Below, one piece after another: positions 1-9,100 of a stretch of DNA of 45,142 nt. The stretch comes from Candidatus Poribacteria bacterium (lineage in GTDB: Bacteria > Poribacteria > WGA-4E > WGA-3G): contig VXPE01000134.1 in assembly GCA_009839745.1 (NCBI GenBank), positions 1 to 45,142 on the forward strand, given 5' to 3'. Position 1 is the first letter of the stretch; the number at the start of each line of letters is the position of its first letter. The notes under the pieces are model-generated. The model was not told the origin of the DNA, searched no databases, and was given only the letters and a program-made list of their open reading frames with translations. The translations under genes and the position numbers were made by a program.

Positions 1-50
1 CAACGATTTACCCGTGCTTTTCTAAAGACTAAACTTTTATCAAACTCACG

Positions 51-647
51 TTATTTTTGTAAATATTTTAAAATAGGAACTTTTAGCGCATCCGGGATCT
101 CAACTATACTATCTGGATCAGGGGTAAGATAGCCTTTGTTAGGTCTGACGAATATACTACTTTGGGCGACGACGCGATGCATCGGTTCATTAGGTTCCCA
201 CGGGCTTTCGACTAATCCTTCGATATCTTCTCTTTTTCGCAGGATAACCCTACCTACCTCATCATGAAAGCCGTCGCAAGCAAAAAAAAGTGCCACGCGA
301 ACGTCAGTCGTAAAATCTATCAGATTGGTTTTTCCACCATAATGCTGAAGTTGGATTAGAATTTGTAAAGCACTGTGCCCAAATCCCAAATCATTATTGT
401 CAATGGATCCTGCAAGATGTTGTCTTGCATGGTTTATCACTATTTCCCTCTGAATACGTTCAATATCAAGATCATCACGCAATATTTGTCGGTACCCTCT
501 CCAAAGGCCTGAGGAAACTTCTGTATAGCATTTAGGCTCGCCACGGAAAATATAGTTTCCGCCTAGAGTCTTATCTTCTATTTCTTGGATCTTTTCTCGA
601 ACTTTGCTGATTTCACTCTCGGATTCGGACCGTTTTACTGTGGTCAT
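51..647 (-). CDS. FRG-domain protein
   Basis: A 198-aa protein with an FRG domain, named for its conserved Phe-Arg-Gly core. The FRGE motif is near residue 34, and the conserved LQHYGGKTNLIDFT block with a following ALFFAC segment is near residues 95-120. The molecular function of FRG domains is not settled; they recur in phage-defence and toxin-like contexts. The start is supported by an AAGGAG sequence just upstream of the ATG. It is transcribed in the same direction as the MNT-HEPN and SNF2 helicase genes upstream, which suggests a small defence-type cluster. No signal peptide or membrane segment is seen. Domain call is firm; a defence role is inference from neighbours. Confidence 0.8.
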   Translation of the reverse strand: MTTVKRSESESEISKVREKIQEIEDKTLGGNYIFRGEPKCYTEVSSGLWRGYRQILRDDLDIERIQREIVINHARQHLAGSIDNNDLGFGHSALQILIQLQHYGGKTNLIDFTTDVRVALFFACDGFHDEVGRVILRKREDIEGLVESPWEPNEPMHRVVAQSSIFVRPNKGYLTPDPDSIVEIPDALKVPILKYLQK

Positions 648-902
648 TCATTCTCCTTTACAGATATAGGTTACTAATCTTTTTAAATGGATTTCACTCG
701 TTAATTAGTATATGTATAGGTAATTTCTACATGCAGAGTCATTTAATTGTCGGTTTTTTGAGTATTTTCGCGAAGGCATCGCGATCTAAGGAAATCGGAA
801 GAAACACCCAAGCAAAACATTCGCTTCTATAGGGATGTATCGGGAATCGAAGGTCCCTCCTACAGGAAAACTAAATGCCCCTATCCATGAGTGAAAAGGA
901 TA

Positions 903-1694
903 TCATCTAAAAGAAGTCTTCTCCATAAGAAAACCGTGTTGTGTGAGTTCAGTCGATACGGAGGTCCAGACGGCGCGGGCATGTTCAACGGCCGTGGATG
1001 CGTCTGTTTCCGTGGCTTCTTGTGCGGTCTCCGGGTAGCGGGCTTGGACCGCCCATCTGTTTAAGTCCCGAAAGTTTGGCAGCGCGGTTTTGAGGGGTTT
1101 CCAATTCTCAGGCAACAGATCCCGTAGAACATTCAAGTCATGCGTTCTCCGAAAATCGATCTGTAAGAAAATTAATGCTGCTTTAAGTGCCTTTTCGGCG
1201 GCTTGTTGGGCGAACCAACACGCTTGGCGAGGCGGAACGTGTCGTTGCCTTAAAAGGGTTTCAGCTGTTGTTAAGTCTTCCTCCGCATAGCGGAGCCAGC
1301 GAGCGGTGTCTGTGAGTCGATCAGTGGTTTGCATGGCGGAGTTTACCTCCTTGCTGGGTATATTGCGGTATGCATCTACATTCCAGTTCTTCCACAGGAC
1401 TTTACCCTCCTGCTGGGCATACCGCAGCACTGACCCGATCCGGGTGCGGCTGCGTTCAAGCTCTTCCGGTGTGGATACAATGATGTCCTTTGCCACGGGC
1501 ACATCAGATAGTGCATCCTCAAGGTCAATGGCGGTTTTCCGTTTATCCGTGAGTTCCGCGAAAACCACGAGCAGATCTATGTCGCTATCGCGATCTGCGT
1601 CGCCTCGTGCCTGTGAACCGAAGAGGATAATCTGCAAAGGGTCGAAGTCGCGCACGATGCGCTCTGTCATGATTGAGATAAATTCGTTATCCAT
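903..1694 (-). CDS. Fused MNT nucleotidyltransferase and HEPN-domain protein
   Basis: A 263-aa fusion. The N-terminal part is a minimal nucleotidyltransferase with the GSxARG motif (GSQARGDADRDSDIDLLVVF) containing the paired catalytic aspartates. The C-terminal half, from about residue 130, is a HEPN domain with the WFAQQAAEKALKAAL helix and an RRTHDL motif as the Rx4-6H-like site. In known pairs HEPN is an RNase toxin and MNT an antitoxin that AMPylates it; usually these are two genes, here one polypeptide. The ATG is preceded by a good AGGAG ribosome site. It sits between an FRG gene and a DrmD-like helicase, consistent with a toxin-antitoxin or defence role. Function is inferred from family. 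Confidence 0.85.
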   Translation of the reverse strand: MDNEFISIMTERIVRDFDPLQIILFGSQARGDADRDSDIDLLVVFAELTDKRKTAIDLEDALSDVPVAKDIIVSTPEELERSRTRIGSVLRYAQQEGKVLWKNWNVDAYRNIPSKEVNSAMQTTDRLTDTARWLRYAEEDLTTAETLLRQRHVPPRQACWFAQQAAEKALKAALIFLQIDFRRTHDLNVLRDLLPENWKPLKTALPNFRDLNRWAVQARYPETAQEATETDASTAVEHARAVWTSVSTELTQHGFLMEKTSFR

Positions 1695-1876
1695 TGGCCT
1701 CTCCTTCTAAATTGACCCCTATAGTTGGCAATTTTCTAACACCGATGCTTCCTCAGGTATTGACTTGATAGGAGCAAGGCAAAATCCGCGTAATCCGTGC
1801 CATCCGCGTCAATCCGCGATTCAGACAGGTAATTGCCAGTATATTTACATACTCGTTAGATTGTGGAGACTACGCG

Positions 1877-1903
1877 TGCGCAAACTAAAAGTTTACGCTA
1901 CAA
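1877..1903. repeat. 27-bp direct repeat, copy A (helicase 3' side)
   Basis: This 27-bp sequence recurs at 5493-5519 with two differences. The core contains the palindrome AAACTAAAAGTTT. The two copies are in the same orientation and lie about 20 and 50 bp outside the two ends of the helicase gene, so they bracket it. They may be members of a wider interspersed repeat family or the scar of an insertion. Confidence 0.7.
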
Positions 1904-1923
1904 GCGGTTGTCTCATCCACCGA

Positions 1924-4900
1924 TTAACTTGGTGGTTCAGAACGAGCAAGCAGTTTATTGAGGTCATAATTTATACTCGTCGCACTGAAGTCTGGTTCTT
2001 TTTCAAACGGTTGTCGAATATAACGAGGTTCTTTTGCTTCTTCACCGTCTACTTCAATAATGGCAAGGATAAAACTCTCTGGCTTGTTGAATGCGGTGAA
2101 AATCTGTGTTTTGGAGACAGTAACAGTCGGGGAATTGGGAGATTTTCCTTTCACTTCAATGAACAGCAACTGATTGGTGTTCGGATCTCTGGACTCAATA
2201 TCGTAGCCCGGGTTTTCATGAGGCATCTCTTTCGGCTTCCGTCCAAGTTTGCATTCTGTTTCCATCACAGCGGCAACTGCGAGTCTATCAATTCGTTCTC
2301 TGTCGGCTTGTGAGAATGTAACGGGCACGGGAGGTTCAGGATCGAGGCAAGTATCTAATAAACGCTGCGGAATGACAAGTGCTCCACCAATAACAACGGG
2401 TGACAGTGGCGAGATGTGGCGTTCTAATTCTAACTCCTCCATTCGCTTTTCGAGTCGTGCCTGTAACTCATCGGCGCGTTGCCGCGCTTGTGCTGCGTTG
2501 AGGCTCGCCATCCTGTTTCCAGATTCCTCCTGCAGTCTTAATTCATAAGCCCGATTGTCCCAATAGTGAATCTCTTTTGTAAGCCGTTCCTTGACTGCGC
2601 GCATTGTTTTCTCGACAAGAGTCTCTCTGTGTTCTTTCACTTCATCGAGGTGCCCTGGAACGAGGCGTTCCACAGCATAATCCTTAATTTCTGATTCCAA
2701 ATCCGCGCTTAGCCAATCCGCTTCCAATAGAGGTTCAACCGCTGACCATTCATCCTCGTCTATCGGGCGGTAATCAAGATACGGAGCATATCCGGGCGTG
2801 CTAACCGTTTTGTCGCTGTTGATTTCCACGAATTGCATCTGTCGTGAGACAACTTGTTGGCTTCCATCACTACGCATCCGCCCATCTTGAATCGTATGTT
2901 CAAGGTAAAATAGGACCCGAACCTCGTCGCTCCGTTCATCTGAATCAACCAAAACGGTTCCTTGTTTAAGCAAGTTCCGATGACGTTCTAACGTTGCACT
3001 TAATGCCGCATCAAGCAGTGGATGCCCAGGGCAAACGAACTCGGCGAGCGGTTTTCCTTGAATGTTCACCTTATCCTTTTCAAACGTAATCCGATCATAT
3101 TGACCTAATATAGGCTTACCGGTCCCTAAACCGCGATTATAGATACCCCCGGGGACATGACGAATTTCATAGCGTCCCGGTTCGCGTTCAGATAACCTTC
3201 CTTGGAGTCGTGAAAACGCCTCGCGGAAAAAGGATGCTATAAAGTGCGGTTGCAAACGGCGGGCTTCCGCACGTTCCATTTCTTCACGGATATTACCAAG
3301 GCGAGTGGTGTCCATTATTCCATGAGTCAAAACATTTTCATCAATCAATGCTTGTAGGTGCCCTTGGTTTATCATGCCATCAATGACTTCTGTCAGGCGC
3401 GCTTTGACTTCAGGTTTATCGCCTTCACGGATGGCTTCAATGAGAAGATTTCGGAGCGATGTGTCCGTGAAACATTTGCCGAGCACGTCAAAAACAGCTC
3501 CGCCCAAGGCATCGCGTTGCTGTCCAAGTTTATAAAGCAGTGTGTTGAACACTTCACCCTCACGAGTTTTTGATGCGACGAGATTCCAGAGATTACACAC
3601 TTCTGTCTGCCCGATTCGGTGAATACGCCCGAACCGCTGCTCAATGCGATTTGGATTCCAAGGGAGATCGTAATTCACCATCAAATGTGCACGCTGTAAG
3701 TTGATACCTTCACCTGCGGCATCTGTCGCGACCAGAATCTGGACCTTGGCATCTTGCATGAACGCCTCTTGTACTTTTCTCCGTTCTTCCCATCGCATAC
3801 TTCCATGAATTGTAGCAATAGCCTCGGTATCGCCAATCAATGTTTGGATACGCTCTGTCAAATAGTGGAGTGTGTCCCGATGCTCTGTGAAAATAATGAG
3901 TTTGCGGCGGTGTCCTTGTGAGTCAAACAGTTCTTGAGCAGCATCGGCATCGCTTTCACCCTGTAGAAGATTGGACAATTCTTCCCATTTCCGATCCGTA
4001 TCGCTTTGTCGAACCCTTTGGGCAAGTGTCTCTAAGTGTTGCAGGGTCTGAATTTCTGATCGCAATTCAGTAATCGTCCCAGCGGCTGAAGCACGAGCAA
4101 CGACTTCTTCCTCTTTTGCTTCTACTTCTTCAGCGGGTGTTTCATCATAGAACTCATCTGCTTCTCCAGTGTTTATCGGAATCTCAGTCAATCCTGCCTG
4201 ATTTTCTAAATCAACATTACGGTTCTGTATCATTTCTTGCAGGAGTGCCTCTAAACGCGCCCTGCGACGTTGAATCGAGCGGTAAATCGCCTCTGGTGAG
4301 GAGGCAAGCCTTCGCTGTAAAATCGTGAGTGCAAAACCGATTCTGTTACCGCGTTGTCCTCTGATTAAGTCAGCGCGATTCATTTCCTTACGGACATACG
4401 CTGTCACTTCATCGTATAGAGACTTCTCCAGTTCAGAGAGTTCATAGTTAATCGTATAGGCATAGCGTTCCGGGAATAACCGTGTGCCATCAAATTTCAA
4501 TAAATCTTCTTTCACCATTCGGCGCATCAAATCAGAAGTATCCACAGCGTGAACACCATCTCGGAAACGTCCCTCAAAACGGTCTTCATCCAGCAATGCC
4601 ATAAAGAGTTGGAAATCTGCCTCTTTACCGTTATGGGGTGTTGCGGTGAGCAAGAGAAAGTGGCGTGTGAGTTTTCCAAGCAATTGTCCGAGTCTATAGC
4701 GTGCTGTAGTGCTTATTTTCGTGCCAGTGGCTGAAGCCGACATTTTGTGTGCTTCATCGCAGACGATAATATCCCAGTGGGTTTCTTTCAATTTCTCTTG
4801 ATACGCGTCATCTCGGCTGAGTTGATCGAGCCGACAGATAAGGAAATCTTCTTCCTGAAACAGGTTTCCAGTACGAGGGGTATTAAATTTTTCGCGGGTG

Positions 4901-5445
4901 AAAATCTCAAATGGTAGGTGAAAGCGTTGATAGAGTTCTACCTGCCACTGCTCCACAAGGTTACCCGGACATACAATCAGGCATCGTTTTAAATCACCTC
5001 GCACAAGGAGTTCCTTAAGATACAGCCCCGTCATAATCGTCTTCCCAGCACCCGGATCGTCTGCGAGAAGGTAACGCAAAGGCTGCCGGGGCAGCATATC
5101 TTCATAGACTGCAGTAATCTGGTGGGGTAACGGTTCAACCTGCGAAGCATGCACCGCAAGTAACGGGTCAAATAGATGTGCTAATCGAATACGATGTGCC
5201 TCAGAAACGAGTCGAAACGTTTCGCCATCTCCGTCAAAGCTCCAAGGGAGACCGGCAGTGACAATTTCAAGGTCGGATTCCTTACTACGAAAAAGAAGTT
5301 GGGCACCCGGATTGCCAGCCGAATCTGTGAAAAAAAGGTCAATTGCGGCATCACGTCGCCAATGCACGACGACGACTGTTACGTGTTGGTTGGGTAATAC
5401 ACCTTTAACAATAGTACCTGGTTGGAGTTCTTCTAAGCGTGCCAA
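1924..5445 (-). CDS. DrmD-like SNF2 family helicase with DUF3883 domain
   Basis: A 1173-aa superfamily-2 DNA translocase. The Walker A motif (DDPGAGKT) is near residue 130, the DEAH box (CDEAHK) near 230, and the C-terminal helicase motif QRFGRIHRIGQ near 610. The end, about residues 1060-1150, carries a DUF3883 nuclease-like domain with ESRD and FIEVKGK. The overall plan and the N-terminal block match the SNF2-like helicases called DrmD in DISARM systems. The other DISARM genes (drmA, drmB, methylase) are absent here, so this is either a solitary relative or part of a broken system. The frame begins at TTG with an AAGGATGA sequence upstream; no in-frame ATG suits better. The neighbouring MNT-HEPN and FRG genes support a defence context. 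Confidence 0.8.
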   Translation of the reverse strand: MARLEELQPGTIVKGVLPNQHVTVVVVHWRRDAAIDLFFTDSAGNPGAQLLFRSKESDLEIVTAGLPWSFDGDGETFRLVSEAHRIRLAHLFDPLLAVHASQVEPLPHQITAVYEDMLPRQPLRYLLADDPGAGKTIMTGLYLKELLVRGDLKRCLIVCPGNLVEQWQVELYQRFHLPFEIFTREKFNTPRTGNLFQEEDFLICRLDQLSRDDAYQEKLKETHWDIIVCDEAHKMSASATGTKISTTARYRLGQLLGKLTRHFLLLTATPHNGKEADFQLFMALLDEDRFEGRFRDGVHAVDTSDLMRRMVKEDLLKFDGTRLFPERYAYTINYELSELEKSLYDEVTAYVRKEMNRADLIRGQRGNRIGFALTILQRRLASSPEAIYRSIQRRRARLEALLQEMIQNRNVDLENQAGLTEIPINTGEADEFYDETPAEEVEAKEEEVVARASAAGTITELRSEIQTLQHLETLAQRVRQSDTDRKWEELSNLLQGESDADAAQELFDSQGHRRKLIIFTEHRDTLHYLTERIQTLIGDTEAIATIHGSMRWEERRKVQEAFMQDAKVQILVATDAAGEGINLQRAHLMVNYDLPWNPNRIEQRFGRIHRIGQTEVCNLWNLVASKTREGEVFNTLLYKLGQQRDALGGAVFDVLGKCFTDTSLRNLLIEAIREGDKPEVKARLTEVIDGMINQGHLQALIDENVLTHGIMDTTRLGNIREEMERAEARRLQPHFIASFFREAFSRLQGRLSEREPGRYEIRHVPGGIYNRGLGTGKPILGQYDRITFEKDKVNIQGKPLAEFVCPGHPLLDAALSATLERHRNLLKQGTVLVDSDERSDEVRVLFYLEHTIQDGRMRSDGSQQVVSRQMQFVEINSDKTVSTPGYAPYLDYRPIDEDEWSAVEPLLEADWLSADLESEIKDYAVERLVPGHLDEVKEHRETLVEKTMRAVKERLTKEIHYWDNRAYELRLQEESGNRMASLNAAQARQRADELQARLEKRMEELELERHISPLSPVVIGGALVIPQRLLDTCLDPEPPVPVTFSQADRERIDRLAVAAVMETECKLGRKPKEMPHENPGYDIESRDPNTNQLLFIEVKGKSPNSPTVTVSKTQIFTAFNKPESFILAIIEVDGEEAKEPRYIRQPFEKEPDFSATSINYDLNKLLARSEPPS

Positions 5446-5492
5446 ATGAAGTCATCCTTGCGTTTTGGGTTGATTATGGTAGATTTCGGACT

Positions 5493-5519
5493 TGCACAAA
5501 CTAAAAGTTTATGCTACAA
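5493..5519. repeat. 27-bp direct repeat, copy B (helicase 5' side)
   Basis: Same 27-bp sequence as 1877-1903 with two substitutions and the same orientation. It lies about 50 bp upstream of the helicase start codon. Confidence 0.7.
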
Positions 5520-5563
5520 AGAGATCTACTTATTTATAGGTTTCACCATTGTCAATGCCTTAA

Positions 5564-5585
5564 AATGTTACACCAGTGTAACATT
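5564..5585. promoter_or_regulatory. Perfect 22-bp palindrome, candidate operator
   Basis: Ten-base arms AATGTTACAC and GTGTAACATT are separated by 2 bp. The right arm recurs alone at 5684-5693. Size and symmetry fit a dimeric repressor site between divergent genes. The regulator is unknown. Confidence 0.5.
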
Positions 5586-5839
5586 GCAGGGTCAGCAGTC
5601 AGTATCTCTAACCTTAGGGTCCGTCTGCTTTTCGGAGCATTTTTGGAACTGGTGTTCTGTTAGAAAAAAATAAATTGGTGGAAGTGTAACATTTTCGAAG
5701 TGCTTTTTTCTTGGTTCGGATTTACATTATATATGATAACATATTTGACTGCGTGATGCAAATTTATCTTTATCGTGAAATCTACAATTACAAAGAATGT
5801 GTATTGCTTTAACCTGCGGATTTATGCTAATATAATGGT

Positions 5840-6859
5840 GTGAACTTAAAAGCCGTTTTTGAACAACTTCAAGGCAAGCGGGTCGTGATTATCGGTGATG
5901 TCATCTTGGACAGATATGTCTGGGGGGATGTGAAACGAATTTCGCCAGAAGCCCCTGTTCCAGTGTTTGAAACGACGACAGAGAAGACCGGATGTGGTGG
6001 CGCAGCGAATGTCGCCCAAAATGTTGCCAGCTTAGGCGGCAACGCAACGCTGGTCGGGGTCATCGGTGAGGACAGGGAAGGCGAAAAGTTAGTCCAGATG
6101 CTAACCGAAACGAATCTCGTTACGACCGGGGTCTATGCGGATCCGCAGCGACCGACAAGCACAAAAACACGCGTCATTGCCCGTGGCGCCATGCCCTTCC
6201 CAGATCGGGAACGGGATTCGGGACATCACCTGCTCCGTATTGACAGGGAATCCAAACAGGAAATCTCGCCGCAGATACGAGAACACCTACTGAACACTAT
6301 CGCTGCGCAGCTGCCAACAAGCGATGCAATTATCTTTGCTGACTACGATAAAGGGGTCGTCACGCCTCAGCTCATCAAGGATGTTATGAAACACGCCAAA
6401 TCTTACGGTATCCCCATCATCGTCGATCCGAAGCAAAACAACTTCTGGCACTATAAAGGTGTAACCGCCGTTACGCCGAACCACAAGGAAGCAAGTGCTG
6501 CTGTCCATGAAGAAATCACGGATATGTCCGATCTCGTCGCTGTTGGTGAGAAAATTCTGGACAGATTGTCCCTTAAGGCGTTGCTAATTACCCGCGATGC
6601 GAAGGGTATGTCTCTGTTTCACCGTTCGGCAGATAGTATCGTAAAAGCAGAGCATCTCCCACCCCACTCAAACAGTGTGACAGATGTTACAGGGGCAGGG
6701 GACACGGTTGTTGCCGCTTTCACACTCGCGCTCGCAGCCGGTGCTGAATTTCGTAGTGCTGCGGTGCTGTCTAACCTTGCAGGTGGGATAGCCGTCGGTA
6801 AGATGGGGTGTGCGACCGTTACACCACAGGAACTGCTGTACACTATCAAGGCTTTTTAA
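5840..6859 (+). CDS. hldA: D-glycero-beta-D-manno-heptose 7-phosphate kinase (HldA-like, RfaE1 domain)
   Basis: A 339-aa PfkB/ribokinase-family sugar kinase that phosphorylates heptose 7-phosphate at C1 in the route to nucleotide-activated heptose for the LPS inner core. The N-terminus has the typical RfaE block GDVILDRYVWGDVKRISPEA, then the glycine-rich GCGGAANVA, and the C-terminal anion-hole and catalytic motif DVTGAGDTVVAA. The cytidylyl/adenylyltransferase domain of bifunctional HldE is absent, so this is the kinase-only form and a separate HldC is expected elsewhere. The start is GTG; an upstream ATG-GTG-TGA overlaps it. It is followed by gmhB, the next enzyme of the pathway, about 210 bp downstream. 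Confidence 0.9.
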   Translation: MNLKAVFEQLQGKRVVIIGDVILDRYVWGDVKRISPEAPVPVFETTTEKTGCGGAANVAQNVASLGGNATLVGVIGEDREGEKLVQMLTETNLVTTGVYADPQRPTSTKTRVIARGAMPFPDRERDSGHHLLRIDRESKQEISPQIREHLLNTIAAQLPTSDAIIFADYDKGVVTPQLIKDVMKHAKSYGIPIIVDPKQNNFWHYKGVTAVTPNHKEASAAVHEEITDMSDLVAVGEKILDRLSLKALLITRDAKGMSLFHRSADSIVKAEHLPPHSNSVTDVTGAGDTVVAAFTLALAAGAEFRSAAVLSNLAGGIAVGKMGCATVTPQELLYTIKAF

Positions 6860-7070
6860 TTTTACCTTAAATCGCGACGAAAGTTTCAAGGTTGCGAAGT
6901 GTGCTAAAGTTTGCGAGTTTCAAGAGACGCCTTAGCAACTTTACAGATTTTAGAACACTTTACAACTTTCTACCAGACCCGTAGCCTGCAACAACGGCGC
7001 AGGCGGATTTAAGGAATGTGCGTTAAAGATTCAAAATGATGTCATTTCTCCGCAAGGAAAGATTAAAAAG

Positions 7071-7646
7071 ATGAAGACTATTTTTCTCGATAGAGATGGT
7101 GTTATCAACCGGAATCCACCCAATAAAGGCTACGTCCGGAAATGGGCAGAATTCACCTTCATTCCGAATTCCCGGAAAGCGATCCGAGAATTAACAGAAG
7201 GCGGTTATCGAATTATTGTGGTAACCAATCAATCAGGAATCGGGAGAGGCCTCTATTCAGAGGAAGATTTAGCGGATATTCACTCACGAATGGTTGCCGA
7301 AATTAGAAAATCAGGTGGAACAATTGATGCCGTTTATTACTGTCCACACCATCCCGATGCCGGATGTGAGTGTCGCAAACCGAAGCCGGGTATGTTAATG
7401 CGCGCTGCCCGTGAACACAACATTGAACTGGAAAATGCCTATTTGATTGGTGATTGGACCACAGATATTGAGGTAGGACAGCGTGTCGGTGCCACAGCAT
7501 TTCTCGTTTTAACAGGACTTGGACAGGAGAGTTATTACCACTACATTCGGACGAAACCGTGTCGGCGTGCGGATCAGAACGGACATCGTCCTGATAGGAT
7601 CTTCACAAACCTTTACACAGCAACGCGTTGGCTTATAGAAAATTAG
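7071..7646 (+). CDS. gmhB: D-glycero-D-manno-heptose 1,7-bisphosphate 7-phosphatase
   Basis: A 191-aa HAD-superfamily phosphatase that removes the 7-phosphate from heptose bisphosphate. The HAD motif I nucleophile and acid/base are in FLDRDGVINR at residues 4-13, motif II is VVTNQSGIGRG, the GmhB zinc site is CPHHPDAGCECRKPKPG near residues 92-108, and motif III/IV is LIGDWTTDIEVG. Length is normal for the family. The leader ends with CGCAAGGAAAGATTAAAAAG directly before the ATG, part of the repeat-derived leader family. It lies between hldA and a UDP-sugar dehydrogenase gene, giving a cell-envelope sugar cluster. Confidence 0.9.
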   Translation: MKTIFLDRDGVINRNPPNKGYVRKWAEFTFIPNSRKAIRELTEGGYRIIVVTNQSGIGRGLYSEEDLADIHSRMVAEIRKSGGTIDAVYYCPHHPDAGCECRKPKPGMLMRAAREHNIELENAYLIGDWTTDIEVGQRVGATAFLVLTGLGQESYYHYIRTKPCRRADQNGHRPDRIFTNLYTATRWLIEN

Positions 7647-7682
7647 AATGAAAAACTGAAACTGTAGCCCGTAATGTAATGG

Positions 7683-7752
7683 AGGGCGGATATACGGAGA
7701 GGCACTTCATCCATCAAATCCACCTGACCGAACCGCAAGGTAAAATTAAAAG
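7683..7752 (+). repeat. Interspersed repeat forming the leader of the sugar dehydrogenase gene
   Basis: This copy runs from the GGGCGGATATACGGAGAGGC block through CACCTGACCGAACCGCAAGG to the base before the start codon of the next gene. The terminal AAGGTAAAATTAAAA part supplies the ribosome-binding site. Other copies abut starts at 16951 and 25124 on the minus strand. Confidence 0.7.
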
Positions 7753-9063
7753 ATGATTCTTGGAAAAATAGAAACCCGGACGGCTCGCTCGGGTGTTATC
7801 GGGCTTGGATATGTCGGACTGCCGCTTGCCGTTGCGATTGCGAGTGCAGGATTCCGAGTTACAGGCATCGATATCTGTTCAGAAAAAATAGAACGGTTGA
7901 AACAGGGCATCTCCGACGTTCCTGATGCGACCAACGCAGTGCTCGTCCCCCTTATTGCGTCCGAGCAGCTGCAGGTAACGACAGACTTTTCTGTGCTACG
8001 CGAATTGGACACAGTTAATATCTGTGTGCCGACCCCTCTGGGGGAAAACCGAACCCCCGACATGCAGTTTATCATCGCTGCAGTTCAGCAAATTGCGCAA
8101 TACCTCCACCCCGAACAACTGATTATCCTCGAAAGCACCACCTACCCCGGCACTACCGCAGAGGTTGTATTGCCCGAACTCAACGCCCAGTTTCCTGGCA
8201 CCCTACAAGTAGGACGTGATTTCTATCTCGCCTACTCACCGGAACGGATCGAGCCGGGGAATAGTACCTACTCCGTGACAAACACCCCTAAAATTATCGG
8301 AGGTGTCACGCCGCAATGCACCCACGTCGCGAAAACCTTCTACGCACAGTTCATTCATAAAACACACACAGTCTCTTCACCCCGGACAGCAGAGATGGTC
8401 AAACTCTTAGAAAACACGTTTCGGAGTGTCAACATCGGCTTAATTAATGAGGTCGCGCTTATCTGTGACCGGATGGAGCTTGATGTGTGGGAAATCATTG
8501 ATGCCGCTGCGACAAAACCGTTCGGATTTATGCCGTTCTATCCAGGTCCCGGGCTGGGTGGACACTGTATTCCAATTGACCCGCATTATCTCTCTTGGAA
8601 AGCACAGATGTATCAGTATCACGCTCGATTTATTGAGCTCGCTACCGAAATTAACAGTGAGATGCCGAAATACGTGTTAGACAAAATCATCCACGCCCTG
8701 AATCTTCAACGTAAACCCTTGAATGGAGCGAAACTATTAATCTTAGGAATCGCTTATAAAAAGGACATCGGCGACATTCGCGAATCGCCCGCACTTGAAG
8801 TAATTCGTTTAATTCTTGACAAAAAAGCGGAATTCCTATATCATGACCCCTATATAAAAGACTTGTCTCTTGATGATACAGAAATCTATCACTCAGAACC
8901 GCTAACAGCAGCTCTTGTAGAAAGTGTTGATTGTGTTGTCGTCCTAACCGATCATACTGCTATAGACTACAACTGGCTCGTCACACATGCCCAACTGATT
9001 GTTGACACACGCAATGCAACGCGCGGTGTCAAGAAAGGACAGGAAAAAATTATCAAAATTTAA
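7753..9063 (+). CDS. UDP-sugar 6-dehydrogenase (UDP-GlcNAc/ManNAc/GalNAc dehydrogenase family)
   Basis: A 436-aa NAD-dependent nucleotide-sugar dehydrogenase that oxidises C6 of a UDP-hexose(amine) to the uronic acid for surface polysaccharide. The NAD-binding motif GLGYVGLPLA is at residues 17-26, the ESTTYPGTT block near 133, and the catalytic cysteine is in GPGLGGHCIPIDP near residue 270. The YPGPGLGGHCIPIDPHYLSW block is typical of the WbpA/WecC/TviB branch rather than plain UDP-glucose dehydrogenase, but exact substrate cannot be decided from sequence alone. It follows hldA and gmhB in the same direction. Confidence 0.85.
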   Translation: MILGKIETRTARSGVIGLGYVGLPLAVAIASAGFRVTGIDICSEKIERLKQGISDVPDATNAVLVPLIASEQLQVTTDFSVLRELDTVNICVPTPLGENRTPDMQFIIAAVQQIAQYLHPEQLIILESTTYPGTTAEVVLPELNAQFPGTLQVGRDFYLAYSPERIEPGNSTYSVTNTPKIIGGVTPQCTHVAKTFYAQFIHKTHTVSSPRTAEMVKLLENTFRSVNIGLINEVALICDRMELDVWEIIDAAATKPFGFMPFYPGPGLGGHCIPIDPHYLSWKAQMYQYHARFIELATEINSEMPKYVLDKIIHALNLQRKPLNGAKLLILGIAYKKDIGDIRESPALEVIRLILDKKAEFLYHDPYIKDLSLDDTEIYHSEPLTAALVESVDCVVVLTDHTAIDYNWLVTHAQLIVDTRNATRGVKKGQEKIIKI

Positions 9064-9100
9064 TTTTTAATAAGGTAAAATTAAAAATCGGAGTATAATA

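Larger units (their letters stand above)
5446..5839. other. Divergent intergenic region with operator-like palindrome
   Basis: This 394-bp non-coding stretch separates the leftward helicase gene from the rightward heptose cluster. It holds the direct repeat at 5493-5519, the perfect palindrome at 5564-5585 and a half-site copy at 5684-5693. The part after 5700 is AT-rich and probably contains promoters, but I see no clear -35/-10 pair for the plus-strand gene. Confidence 0.5.

Noticed and set aside
1765-2313. 182-aa plus-strand open frame opposite the helicase end
   Set aside because: It lies antisense to the helicase gene and intergenic repeat, has no ribosome site and no recognisable domain.
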